A stretch of 64,000 nt of DNA from Azolla caroliniana (taxonomy: Eukaryota; Polypodiophyta), in contig JBHGNT010000003.1 of NCBI GenBank assembly GCA_043228905.1, positions 22,878,001-22,942,000 of the forward strand. The letters run 5' to 3'. How positions within the stretch are numbered: position 1 is the stretch's first letter; each line of letters begins with the position of its first letter. Below are positions 12,841 to 23,041 of the stretch, piece by piece. The notes under the pieces are model-generated. The model saw only the letters and a list, made by a program, of their open reading frames with translations, searched no databases and was not told the origin of the DNA. The translations under genes and the position numbers were made by a program.

Positions 12841-13790
12841 CACCGTGTGAATCATAGGGGGGTAGGTAATTTGCATGAGTACTGACACCTGTGATCATTA
12901 ATTAATCCCATTTATAGCTTCTTAGTAATTCTAATTGTGGGTTAATTAGTCATAGACTTATAGCTATGCAGTTCTTATGATGATACTAAATTAATTAGCA
13001 GTCTTTAACCATTTCATGAGTTCATTGTATTAATATATAGTTTAGCCTTTCAATGGTTTTCACTACAACTAGCAGCATTAGATTCATCATATTTTAAGAA
13101 CAACTGTAATGAGATATATTAATTAAAATGCCTTAGCTGCATTAAACAATGAACCCAGTTAGCTCTTTAATGGCTCATTAATTACTCTCTTGCCTCTCTG
13201 CATACAAATTGCTGCAATGAGATATAGACCAGCTTTAATGCTTTTTTTTTGGTAATGTAAAAGCCAGTCCAGATTTCCAACAAGCTTTTGTTTTCACAAT
13301 TAAATCATTATTACTTTTGCTACTTAAGATCGACTATTAGCAATATTGAGATGATACATTAAACACAAATAAGACCCAGGATCTTTTGCTGTCGCATAGT
13401 ATTGCACTCCATTATGTCTCCTTCATTATCACAATCTCATTTCATTTTTTATAATGCAAAGTACTCATTTTCCTTTCATTGCATTGCAAATTAGAGGGGC
13501 ACTGCTATATGCACCGAGGGGCGTAATGCCTTCATGTTAATTATATAGTTAAATTCTTGATATCACAGCTTTTCTGTTTACCTGGGAATTTGAATGAGAC
13601 ACTATTTATATAATCAAACCATACATTTTTTCTAACCTAAATTTGGAGTGAATTGTGGGGTCTTTTAAGCATTTCACTTGTTTTGGGAATATGTTGATGT
13701 GAGGAAGATCAAAGGAGAGCAGATGATATGGAATACTACCAAAATAAAAGAAACATACATGCATAAAATCATACAAAATACGCTCACAAT
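12841..13790. other. LBD 3' flank, no gene seen
   Basis: AT-rich sequence holding the probable LBD 3' UTR. No open frame or repeat with family resemblance was found before the copia remnant starts near 13.8 kb. Confidence 0.5.
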
Positions 13791-13799
13791 TGTACCTAG

Positions 13800-15023
13800 C
13801 TAGAGGTAGATGGAGAGAATCTATCCTTGTTCCACCCCTAAGGTTTTGCCAATGTAGTGGTATAGATAGCCCAAGCTTGGATATGTGACTTCAAAGCTTT
13901 AGAGTATGATGTGTAAGTGAGTGTCATATCCCTTGTGTATTTGAGATACCTTAATACTCTTTTATATATGATTTCTAATGGTTTAACTCATGGATTCTCC
14001 ATGGAACCATGATAGTAATCTACTGTCAAAGGATAGGACAATTTGAGTGCAGTTGATGAGGCATTGAATGCTCCCCAACACTTGTCCATATGGGATATTC
14101 TTCATACATTAAATTTGTTCATCTGTATATGTCGGGAATCATGGGACGATAATATGCATGGTACCTAATGAGACAACACTCAATCATGTCGATCTTGGCT
14201 CGTATATTGTTAATAAAACTTTGTTTTGATAGAGAGAGTGTTTCTAAGGTTCGATTCCTTTCACATGTATCCCAAGAAAATGTTCTAGTGGCATGAGATG
14301 CTTACTAGGGAATTGTTGTAATTTTGCAATAAACTTGAGGACTTCACATGTCGGGAATCATGGGACGATAATATGCATGGTACCTAATGAGACAACACTC
14401 AATCATGCCGATCTTGGCTCGTATATTGTTAATAAAACTTTGTTTTGATAGAGAGAGTGTTTCTAAGGTTCGATTCTTTTCACATGTATCCCAAGAAAAT
14501 GTTCTAGTGGCATGAGATGCTTACCAGGGAATTGTTGTAATTTTGCAATAAACTTGAGGACTTCCTCTTTAGATTTCTCAACAATATGGAGATCATCCAC
14601 ATAGACTGCTACGAGTAGGAGCATTGTCTCCATTTTCCTCATTTATAGATTAGGTTCCAATTGAAGTTGTTGAAAGTTGGCTCATAGGAGGGACTTGTGA
14701 AGCTTGGTATACTATTGTTTAGGAGATTGCGTATTAATTATCTCCTTCAATGATCGTTGCAAAGATGGATATATCGGACTCGGTCTCCAAGACAAAGGAA
14801 CATGTTGGTTTCTCAAGCGCCTCATCCATAGTTGCATCATAAACATCACTAAGTGATGTCCTTTTTGTTCTTCTTGCCCTAGCTTATTTGTAGTTTTTTG
14901 TTGTTGTGAAGGTGTAGGGCTACGGGAGATCGTCACCCATATGCTCATCTTCAAGCCTGATTCGAGCAACACATTGGTAGCGGGTTGATCACCAAATTTG
15001 AGACTTTGAGCAACATCGATCAA
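13800..15023 (-). pseudogene. Decayed Ty1/copia reverse transcriptase / RNase H remnant
   Basis: Read on the minus strand, fragments in several frames match copia pol in the right order: a degenerate segment before the RT (14712-15023), then VYVDDLHIVEKSKEE at about 14575-14620 with the Y-V-D-D catalytic motif, PLEHFLGIHVKR at about 14490-14540, and RVLRYLKYTRD at about 13930-13960. Stops, frameshifts and a deletion just before the YVDD motif show it is long dead. A 219-bp section has been duplicated in tandem (14131-14349 and 14350-14568), which repeats the piece after the catalytic motif. Confidence 0.75.
14131..14568. repeat. 219-bp tandem duplication within the copia remnant
   Basis: Two adjacent units beginning gtcgggaatcatgggacgat differ at only about three positions over 219 bp, so the duplication is much younger than the copia element it sits in. 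Confidence 0.93.
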
Positions 15024-15353
15024 GTAAACGATGAATCAAATCATCAATCAATCAATCAATCAATCAAGATCATAAGTTAGCTCATTTGGGAAGTATCTTA
15101 TTTCTCAAGGTTGAAGTCAAGGGTTTGAGGTAGAGTTTGTTAGTGATAAGGTGTCATCATTGTGATCAACTATAGTAACCGTGGTAAAATCTTGTATTTT
15201 CAATATAATAGAGTTTTTTTTAATAATATATTCTTTGCTCCTTCAATCATACACTATATCCATCTCTTGTCCATGCTCGTCTCTTCCACTTTTCATTATG
15301 AACTCTCCTCATACAAAACCCCGACGGTTCGACACATTGATCATGAACTTGAA
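15024..15353. other. Short spacer with CAAT microsatellite
   Basis: Contains an (atca)n run at about 15042-15068 and AT-rich sequence; no gene seen. Confidence 0.5.
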
Positions 15354-16682
15354 AACATTGCTATTAGATCTCTCTCTCTCTCTCTCTCTCTCTCTACAAT
15401 GGCAATTGAAGTGATTAACATAGGATTAGGGCTAACTACACTCGATTAATACAACAAACACTTGATTAAGACCTAAAAGCACATGGTTATAGAAAAAATC
15501 CCTTTGTATGTATATTAGGGTTCACCAAATAGTTCCTCAATTTAAAAGGGTTTTTACAAATGACCATTTAGGGTATTGTACAAGAAGTTAACAAAAACGA
15601 TATTATTGAGCTTTGGTGAGGATCCAAGTTTTGTGGTGTCACCAAGGTGCCTCACATATGATAAACAACAATGATATCTTTTGTTGATATAGTGTCCTCG
15701 AGCCACTTTATACTTCCTTCCTTGACCAACAACCAAACTCCAACACAAGAAAAAGAGTTTGGAGTACTGGTCCAACTCCACTCTAACACTCACTCACTCA
15801 CAAACCCTAAACTCTCAAGAAGAGCATTATCAAGAAGAAGAAGAAGACGAAGAAAATTGGCTAAGCCCTAAAATGAAAATAGTCTCATGGGCCAAATTTG
15901 TTCTTAGAAGACGTTAATATATCTTTGTTTCTTTCTTTCCCACCCCATCCTAAATGTCATCCCTGTCCCTTAATCCAGTCCTCACATCTACTCAACATTC
16001 TCTTTGTTATAACCCTTTAATCTAACCTATTGCCCTCTTCATCCAATTAGCCACTCATCTCACTTTTGAATGTTTGTGGGATATGCCATCAAGAAAATAT
16101 AACGATCTGTAAAAGACAATATACCTCATGCATGAATTTTTATGTGCATTTACTTTACAATAGAATTAAAATATGCTACAAGATTGGCTAACAAGGTAGG
16201 AATTAAGCATCAATGCATTTTAAATGGAAAACAAACCTTTTATTGAATTTGTAGGAAGAAGTTTGCAAAGAGAGTTACAAAGCACAAATAGAAATTTTAT
16301 TTAAAATCATGGTAGTTATAAATAAATTGTTATTTGCCATGATCTCATATGACTTGCAATCAAACCCTTTATTTGAAGAAACGGTGTAACTATAAACCAA
16401 TTGCGAGTGGTACTAATGTCAAAGCCGTTCCCTGTAGAAACATAATTACAAGTACATACATTATTAGATGTAAACAATGTATAGGAAATGCGAAAAGAGA
16501 GTAGCTAATGTAGCATATGACAATGAATTTAACTTGTGAAGCATATGTACATATTAATGTTGTCACATATGCACACATACATATTTATGCATATATATGT
16601 CCTTACATAGATATGTTCCATGTACAAGTGTCTATATCTGTACACTCATCCACCTTGAGATTCTACACACACCCCATACAAA

Positions 16683-16797
16683 TGTATGTATGTATGTATG
16701 TATGCATGCATGCATGCATGCATGCATGTATGTATGTATGTATGTATGTATGTATGTATGTATGTATGTATGTATGTATGTATGTATGTATGTATGT
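16683..16797. repeat. Compound GTAT/GCAT tetranucleotide microsatellite
   Basis: About five ATGT units, then six ATGC units, then some eighteen ATGT units. It generates open frames of Met-Tyr-Val-Cys and Thr-Tyr-Ile-His repeats on both strands, which are artefacts. The paralogous copy B lacks the block, so it expanded after the duplication. Confidence 0.95.
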
Positions 16798-17814
16798 TTA
16801 TGCATGGCTCTTCCAATGTCCATATTAATCTACCAAATACAATATTGTTTCCAGCCAAATTAATTTGTTAATGGATGTGTGTTCAAACATTTGTTCATGA
16901 AATCCATACCCATATTGTTGAGTTGTTTGTTTCATTGTCTTCTAAATTATGTGCCCAATGAAACAAGATAGCCCAATCATTCAAGGCTCTTCGTGACACT
17001 CTTTCTCTTGCTTTCTTGATTAAGAATAGATGTATTGACATTGATTCTTTTTTTATCTATGGAAAAACAATTTAAACATGTAAATCATATTTGTTATATC
17101 TTTATGTGAGCATAAAATAACATGCTTGCATATATGTCCATAAGCATTTTGGCACAACTTATTTTTAGGGGCCTCTAATAGAAGGAGATTGAATTGGTAC
17201 AACTTCGTCACAACTTGTCTAATGTGAGAGGGAGATAGAGAGCGATTGTGTTCATTGATGCATCCACTCTAGGGAGGTCAATTGTGTACATATCATAGGA
17301 GCTTATGGCTTTCAACATTAGCTTACAAGAGGCCAATATAGTGAGTGCATGGCATACAAATAGTGTGTTCTCTTGTAACCAAGAACCTATGCATGTAATT
17401 ATGTTTTACATCATTTGCCCAAAAAATCATGAGTTTAATGATAACGTTTCTAGATATATAATGAGCATGGGTAGCATACGTCAAATTTTATGTCCTAACG
17501 AATCTGATTTACAATCAACAAAGCAAAGTAAATGCGCAATATTTTTCAATACGTCTTTATAATTAGTTTGATTCTCGTGCGAGCTTTAAAATTTTCTAAA
17601 TGATCTAATATGATGTTACCTAATAATCTACCAAAATTCTTAGTTGTTGAAATTTGAAAGGATTCTAGTGAAGGTTGGTCTTGCACAACTTGCTACAAAT
17701 GAAACAACTCATGTTCCTATATATCTACAACTTATTTAACATAGACTCGCCCCACAAACAAGAATATGGTTCTTGAAGTAAACATATTATTTAATTAATT
17801 TTTAGTTAAAGTAG

Positions 17815-18216
17815 TTAACTTCTATGCCATACCGGTTTTTCCATGGCAAACTCATAGTTTGGTCCCAATGCTTGGATCAAGGAATCTAAGCCTTTGAGCT
17901 TGGCTTCATTAGGGAAATGGTCATTGGCATAGTGAAAGTCTTCAACGCAATCAAAGAGGAAAATAATGAGGTGATTACAATGGGGCGACATTCCTAGAGT
18001 TAGCAAATGGGTTGCTTTTGTGGTGATGTCATCCATTTGAGTGTAGGAGATGAGCAGTTTTCTTTCATCCAGATTCTTCTTGACATTGTAAAACATTCGA
18101 CTGATCGCGAATCCAAACGTCATGAGTTGTTTCGGATTAGATGCTAAATAAAATCTTGGCTCTTGAGGTGTTAGGGAGTTGCTAAGGTTGTCATCTTCCT
18201 CACATTTTCTATTCAT
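17815..18216 (-). CDS. Unrecognised plant protein family, member 1 (exon-like)
   Basis: A 133-codon frame from Met at 18216 to a stop at 17815. I do not recognise the family. Visible are an acidic N-terminus (MNRKCEEDDNLSNS), a conserved core with RMFYNVKKNLDERK and YTQMDDITTKATHLLTLGMS, and a C-terminus with ALGPNYEF and EKPVWH. Two paralogues sit at 59755-60279 and 62433-62819 with about 80-90% similar residues. The frame continues upstream of the Met in the paralogue at 60279 but here a 1-bp shift breaks it near 18265. Selective maintenance is suggested because codons align without stops in all three copies, yet whether any is expressed is unknown. It could be one exon of a longer gene. 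Confidence 0.4.
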   Translation of the reverse strand: MNRKCEEDDNLSNSLTPQEPRFYLASNPKQLMTFGFAISRMFYNVKKNLDERKLLISYTQMDDITTKATHLLTLGMSPHCNHLIIFLFDCVEDFHYANDHFPNEAKLKGLDSLIQALGPNYEFAMEKPVWHRS

Positions 18217-18732
18217 ATCTTCTACTTGTGATAGCCGACGTTGTTGATGCGCACAACTTGGGAAATGAAGAAGTTGTTTGATATGGTATATAGTTAATAT
18301 GAATCACTTGAAGGGGCATATTAGGAAATTGGCTTTTTATAGTTGGAAAAGAAGGCATGCAACACATCTTCTACTAGTAATACTTACTTCCATTATTCAT
18401 AGTGCCTTTCATCCTCCTCCCTTGACCTCTTCAACAACTCATTTCCTAAGCATTCAAAATATGTCCTACATTTTTTAATCAATATTGCCTAGTTTGAAAA
18501 GGTCCTCATTCCATTCATTATCCTTCATCATAACAATAATAATGGCCTTTTGTTTCTTTGTTGGCATCTACATGGCTTGATCCTATCCAAGTAGAAGTTA
18601 TAATAAATTTACCCCACATCTCTAGGGTTTTCGTTTAAATGCCTTTAGGTTTATCAGTTCATATCAATATTTCCTAGTTTGAAAATGTCATTGTTCTATT
18701 TATTATCATGTAAAGCAATCAACGAAGATACT

Positions 18733-19062
18733 TTTCAACTAGGATCATGGTAACAATAATAATGCCTTTTTGTTTCTTTCTTGTCATCTACATGCCTTGA
18801 TGCTTTTCCAAGTAGAATTTTATTGTAATAATGTTCCAAGATTTCCATTTAAATGCTTAAATTAGCCTCATAGAGTCAATTTGAGATGAAACAATAAACT
18901 AAGATAGTTTTCAACTAGGATCATGATAATAATAATAATGTCTTTTTGTTTCTTTGTTGCTTGCATGCCTTGATATTTTTCCAAGTAGAGTTTTATTGTA
19001 ATAATGTTCCAAGATTTCCATTTAAATGCTTTTAGTCGCATAGACTCAATTTGAGACGAGAT
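18733..19062. repeat. Imperfect tandem repeat of about 165 bp
   Basis: Two units (about 18725-18883 and 18893-19062) share tttcaactaggatcatg, the stretch with tttgtttctttg, and gtaataatgttccaagattt. The first half of the same unit is also related to 18533-18670, so a third older copy may precede. Confidence 0.75.
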
Positions 19063-19760
19063 TCAATCAATCAACCACACAAAATGGTTTTTGAAGCCAT
19101 TTATCTCTATAATTCCAATAAAGCATAGATGCCATTGCTCTAAAACAAGTTATACCTAACACACATTAACTGAACTCAAATAGTTTTTTCCTAGCTATAT
19201 AAGAATAGTAGTCACATAAAAACAAAACTATTACGTCATTGTGTGCTTATATAAACCTACTTTTGCATTAGGTCAATGTAAGATTTTCTTTTCTCTACCT
19301 TGAAATCACACTCTATAACTTTGTACTGGAACAACTAGTTCCTTCAAAAACTTGTGTGGAAGAGTTTTCCTTTCTTTTCCGAATGCCTTGTTGCTTAGGT
19401 AGATGCAAAAATGTGTTCGGCAAATAACTCAAAGCCCTGTTCACTGTGTGAAGGAAAGTTGGTTGATGCTTATTTTAATTTTAAAATGTCAATACGACTC
19501 CTTCATTGGAAATGAAAATACCATTTTTCTTAAACAAAGGTTTTTTAAAGGCAAGTGGAAGGATTTGTTTGTCTTTGTGGAGAGAAATGACAAAATGGTT
19601 TGGCAATACCTACCCACTTGATGGTTGTTTCCTCCATAGGTAGAGTTTGTTTTACCTTATGACATAGTGGGGGCTCTACTTTTTTTTCTGCTATCTTACA
19701 TATCTTACTCTCCACTAGATTGTTTCATTATATGCTTTGTATACACTTATTGGATTGGTA
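19063..19760. other. Unassigned DNA
   Basis: AT-rich sequence. One frame of 72 codons at 19403-19621 (with FKGKWKDLFVFVERNDKMVW) shows no family I can name; nothing else seen. Confidence 0.4.
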
Positions 19761-20640
19761 ATGGAAACTATGGTGTAGTTTTGGAAAAAAAACAGACGAG
19801 TTAAACTCTAAAAAGATCAACATAAGAAAGATAAGAAAAAGTGTTGCGTTTTTCAAGGATAAACCTTTTGGATCAAGGGTAGTTCAAGAATACTTCTATC
19901 TTATATTCAATCATGATTTGCCTAAATTTCTTTAAGTTTCATAAAACAATACATTTAGATAGAAATGAATGCTTTAAGAATTTTCAAAACAATACTAATC
20001 TATGAATCTCAAAGACTCAACATAATGTTACTTTTTTGTATTTCTTATGAAAGTGGATATGTTGCAGGTTGTAGAAGTTGTGTTTATTGTACATAATGTG
20101 TTGGGATACATGCCAAAATCACATCCAATGCTACTTCCATCTTCTTTTGTACCATGGACTATACCATTATCTTCATGGGGAGGTAACCCATGGTAGGAAT
20201 CAACAATGGAAACTATGGTGTAGTTTTGGGAAAAAAAAGATGAGTCAAACTCTAAAAAGATCAACATAAGAAAGATAAGAAAAAGGTTGTGTTTTTCAAG
20301 GAGAAACCTTTCGGATTGAGGGTAGTTCAGGAATGGTTCTATCTTATATTCAATCATGATTTGCCTAAATTTTAAGTTTCATAAAACAATACCTTTAGAT
20401 ATAAATGAAAGCTTTAAGAATTTTCAAAACAATACTTATCTATGAATCTCAAAGACTCAACATAATGTTACTTTTTTGTATTTCTTATGAAAGTGGATAT
20501 GTTGCATGTTGTAGAAGTTGTGTTTATTGTACGTAATGTGTTGGGATACATGTCAAAATCACATCCAATGCTACTTCCATCCTATTTTGTACCACGGACT
20601 ATACCATTATCTTCATGGGGAGGTAGCCCATGGTAAGAAT
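19761..20640. repeat. Tandem duplication of a 440-bp unit
   Basis: 19761-20200 and 20206-20640 are direct copies beginning atggaaactatggtgtagtt and ending ccatggtaRgaat, with small substitutions and short indels. A minus-strand frame across the junction (20028-20357, 109 codons) is created by the repeat and has no recognised domain. Confidence 0.9.
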
Positions 20641-21339
20641 TTGCGACGGTTCGGTTTAGGCTTAACCGGTTTGGCAAGGCCAAACTAATTAGCCTAAACT
20701 GTTTTGGGTTCTCAAACCTAAACCAAACCAAACCAAACCGATCCCCAAACTGGTTTGAGATAAAAAAAGCTTTAGAGGTGTGAAGAAACCCACACCGCCA
20801 CCACTTCCTCCTACTCTTCTTCTCCTCATAACTCCCAACCCCTTGGTCTTACCACCGATGATTCCGAATTCAACTCGAAGTCCCACCTCCACTACTGCCT
20901 CTCCGTAGACTACTACGATTGGTTGGCCGACATCCACAATCCCCTACCTCCCACCACCCAAAACATGAACCCCGAGGCTATGGTGACCTCCCACTCTCAG
21001 TGCTCCAATCTTTCTCCAAATTTCATTCCTTTTGCTTTCTCAAATTTCCTAAATTGGTCAAAGAAAAATAATAAATGAGACCATCCATCTACTTTAAGTT
21101 GTTACAAATGATTCAATAAATATACAAATTTATCACATGTCCTGGCTTCTCTAGGATGTGGTCTGTTTTCAATTTGGAGTCTACTTCGATCAACAATTGA
21201 ATCCTCACATTCCTCGGATTGACCAACCAATGCCATATTCCAAAAACTCTACTACCACTTCATTGGTGCGTTTGGACTTTTGATGAATATTTTAATGAGA
21301 TACTTGCCATTTTAAATGGTCTTGAGATATTTCACTTAG
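20641..21339. other. Unassigned DNA with a short GC-richer coding-like patch
   Basis: About 20780-21000 is less AT-rich and one + strand frame reads through acidic and Tyr-rich sequence (HYCLSVDYYDWLADIHNP), possibly a decayed exon; I cannot identify it. An (aacca)n run lies at 20704-20730. The rest, up to the LTR, shows no feature. Confidence 0.3.
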
Positions 21340-21793
21340 TGTCATGATATGGCAAGACTCGAACCCATGACCTTATGTTATATGGGTTGAGCTCTTGACC
21401 ATTATACCATCTATTGTAATACGTAAAATATTATTTTCATTTAAGTTTTATTATAGGAAATTAATGTATATTCCAGATTTCTCTGGAACATTCTAGAAGC
21501 TTCAGGATTACTCTTGAGAACACTATAAAAGAAGGCACTAGGCATTATTTTGAACCAAATTGGTTCAACGCCAATCTTAAGCCTCATAGCCATCTTGTAC
21601 TTACTCTTCATATAATATATCATTCGTTATCATCATCTCTCTCTCTCTCTCGTCCTCATTATCTCTCTCTCTCTCTCTTTCCTCTTCGCTTTCCTCTCTC
21701 TCGGGAGTCTTACGCAGTCCCGTCCTCTTAGTACTAATAGTACTTCCCTTCTCTAGTACTAATTCTCTCTCTGTTTTAGTACTATTCATGACA
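21340..21793 (+). repeat. 5' LTR of chromovirus element 1
   Basis: 454 bp, beginning TGTCATGA and ending TCATGACA, a perfect 8-bp inverted repeat. A TATA box (TATAAAA) is at 21524-21530. An imperfect palindrome ttgaaccaa-a-ttggttcaa spans 21550-21568, and its right arm AAATTGGTTCAA (21557-21568) starts 33 bp after the TATA start. The first ~76 bp hold, on the opposite strand, tRNA-like A-box (TGGTATAATGG) and B-box (GGTTCGAGTCT) sequences about 33 bp apart. The U5-like part is rich in CT runs and in the motif tagtactaatagtac. Confidence 0.92.
21524..21530 (+). promoter_or_regulatory. LTR TATA box
   Basis: TATAAAA in the middle of the LTR, preserved in all four LTR copies seen (also near 26806, 30526 and 49397). 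It should set the transcription start about 30-33 bp downstream. Confidence 0.75.
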
Positions 21794-21795
21794 GT

Positions 21796-21807
21796 TTGAA
21801 CCAATTT
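21796..21807 (+). promoter_or_regulatory. Candidate self-priming primer-binding site
   Basis: TTGAACCAATTT, two bases after the LTR end, is the exact reverse complement of AAATTGGTTCAA at 21557-21568, the predicted 5' end of the transcript. In Tf1-like and sushi-like elements the first bases of the mRNA fold back onto the primer site in this way. The same pair is preserved in the copy at 49430-49441 / 49689-49700. Confidence 0.7.
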
Positions 21808-21862
21808 TCCCTCTCTAGTCTTTCTTTTGGTTTCCCTCATCCTCTAATCCCTTTTCTATACA

Positions 21863-23041
21863 ATGGCTTCTGTTAGCGCCCAAGAATACCAATCCGTTTT
21901 CTCTGAGCTACAGTGTCTAAAAGAAAAATTTGTTGCCTTGGAACAAGAAAACCAATGGTTGTTAGGGGATCTTCAACAAATCGCCCTAGAAAAACAGCAA
22001 ACGCAGCAACAACATGGGGAGTTGCAACAACAACATGGGGAGTTAGTGTTACGTGTGCAACAACTCGAAGTAGCGTTGCAACAACAAGGATCAAGTCCCC
22101 AAGGATTTCATAAAGAGTCCAAGATTGGACTTCCTGTGAAATTTGATGGAACGCGATCACAATTTAGGGGATTCCTCAATCAGGTACCCTTAGTCATTCA
22201 AATGCATACCTCTCAATACCCCACTGATGCATCCCGAGTCGGCCTAATAGGCACGTTGCTTAGCGGCTCAGCCTTGGCATGGTTTGCTCTGCTTCTAGAA
22301 AAACAATCACCCTTACTTAATAACTTTGAAGACTTTGTTAGCGAGTTTAAAGCTTGCTTTGGAGATATAGACATCATCAGGATGGTGATCAACAAAATCC
22401 GATGATTGTGTCAAGGCGATCGTCCAACCTTTGCCTACGCGGCGGATTTCCGTCTACTCGCCTCAGATATCCCCTGGGATGATCAAGCACTAATGGAGCA
22501 GTTTCGCTATGGCCTGCGAAATGATGTCAAAGATCTACTTCTAACCTTCCCCGAAGAACCAAAGTCTCTTACAGAGGCAATCAGTCGAGCGGTTCATTGC
22601 GACAACCGCCTTTTTGAACGACGTTCGGAATGTCAATTACAAATACCATGCCCTAGACCGGAGTCCACATAGGCCTTCGTCACGGCTAAACCATTTGCAC
22701 GAGACATATCTCAAGCAAATACTCTGACACCGATGGAGATCGACACCATGCGTCGACGTGGCCCGTTGTCGGAAGAAGAAAAGCAACGACGATGTGCAAA
22801 TCGATTATGTGTTTATTGCGGTGGACCAGGGCATATCGCAATCAATTGTCCCCATAGGCCAAGAAGACATGTAAATCAAATCGTAGCCTGTACTAAACGC
22901 GAGTCAATTCTTCCCTTAGCAGTGTCTGATAGTATTAATAGTGCTAATAGAGTGTCTGATAGTATTAATAGTATTAATTGCCCAAGTATCTCAAACAAAT
23001 TTGAAATCCTTAGTGAATTAGATGAAGAGTTAAACGATTGA
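21863..23041 (+). pseudogene. gag: Chromovirus gag, element 1 (nonsense-broken)
   Basis: Starts at ATG 21863 (MASVSAQEYQ). Residues ~15-75 are a Gln/Leu-rich coiled coil, followed by a retrotransposon Gag core (LPVKFDGTRSQFRGFLNQ, ASRVGLIGTLLSGSALAWF) and, near the C-terminus, a zinc knuckle CX2CX4HX4C (CVYCGGPGHIAINC) preceded by LSEEEKQRR. Gag would form the particle and package the RNA. The frame is broken by TGA at 22403-22405, where the sister copies have CGA, and by TAG at 22670-22672, where a sister copy has TAC. It ends at TGA 23039-23041, a stop shared by all copies, with the pol frame overlapping it in -1. Confidence 0.9.

Larger units (their letters stand above)
15354..18800. repeat. 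Host segment, copy A of a dispersed segmental duplication
   Basis: 15354-15651 recurs at 48934-49226; 15882-15940 recurs at 55887-55945; and about 15945-18700 recurs at about 58090-60720. Part of it (from about 17040) recurs a third time from about 61655 to 63430. Order and orientation are kept. Copy A holds a CT run (15369-15396), a tetranucleotide block (16683-16797) absent from copy B, and one member of the unrecognised minus-strand gene family at 17815-18216. Confidence 0.88.

Noticed and set aside
16517-16871. Cys/Met/Tyr/Val repeat ORFs that look like small cysteine-rich proteins
   Set aside because: They arise from ATGT/ATGC tetranucleotide repeats; the paralogous copy lacks the repeat and any such ORF.
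20028-20357. Minus-strand 109-codon ORF as a gene
   Set aside because: It spans the junction of a recent tandem duplication and shows no conserved motif.
21341-21416. A functional tRNA gene
   Set aside because: A- and B-box words are present but the T-stem and acceptor stem do not pair well, so it is at best a tRNA-derived relic.
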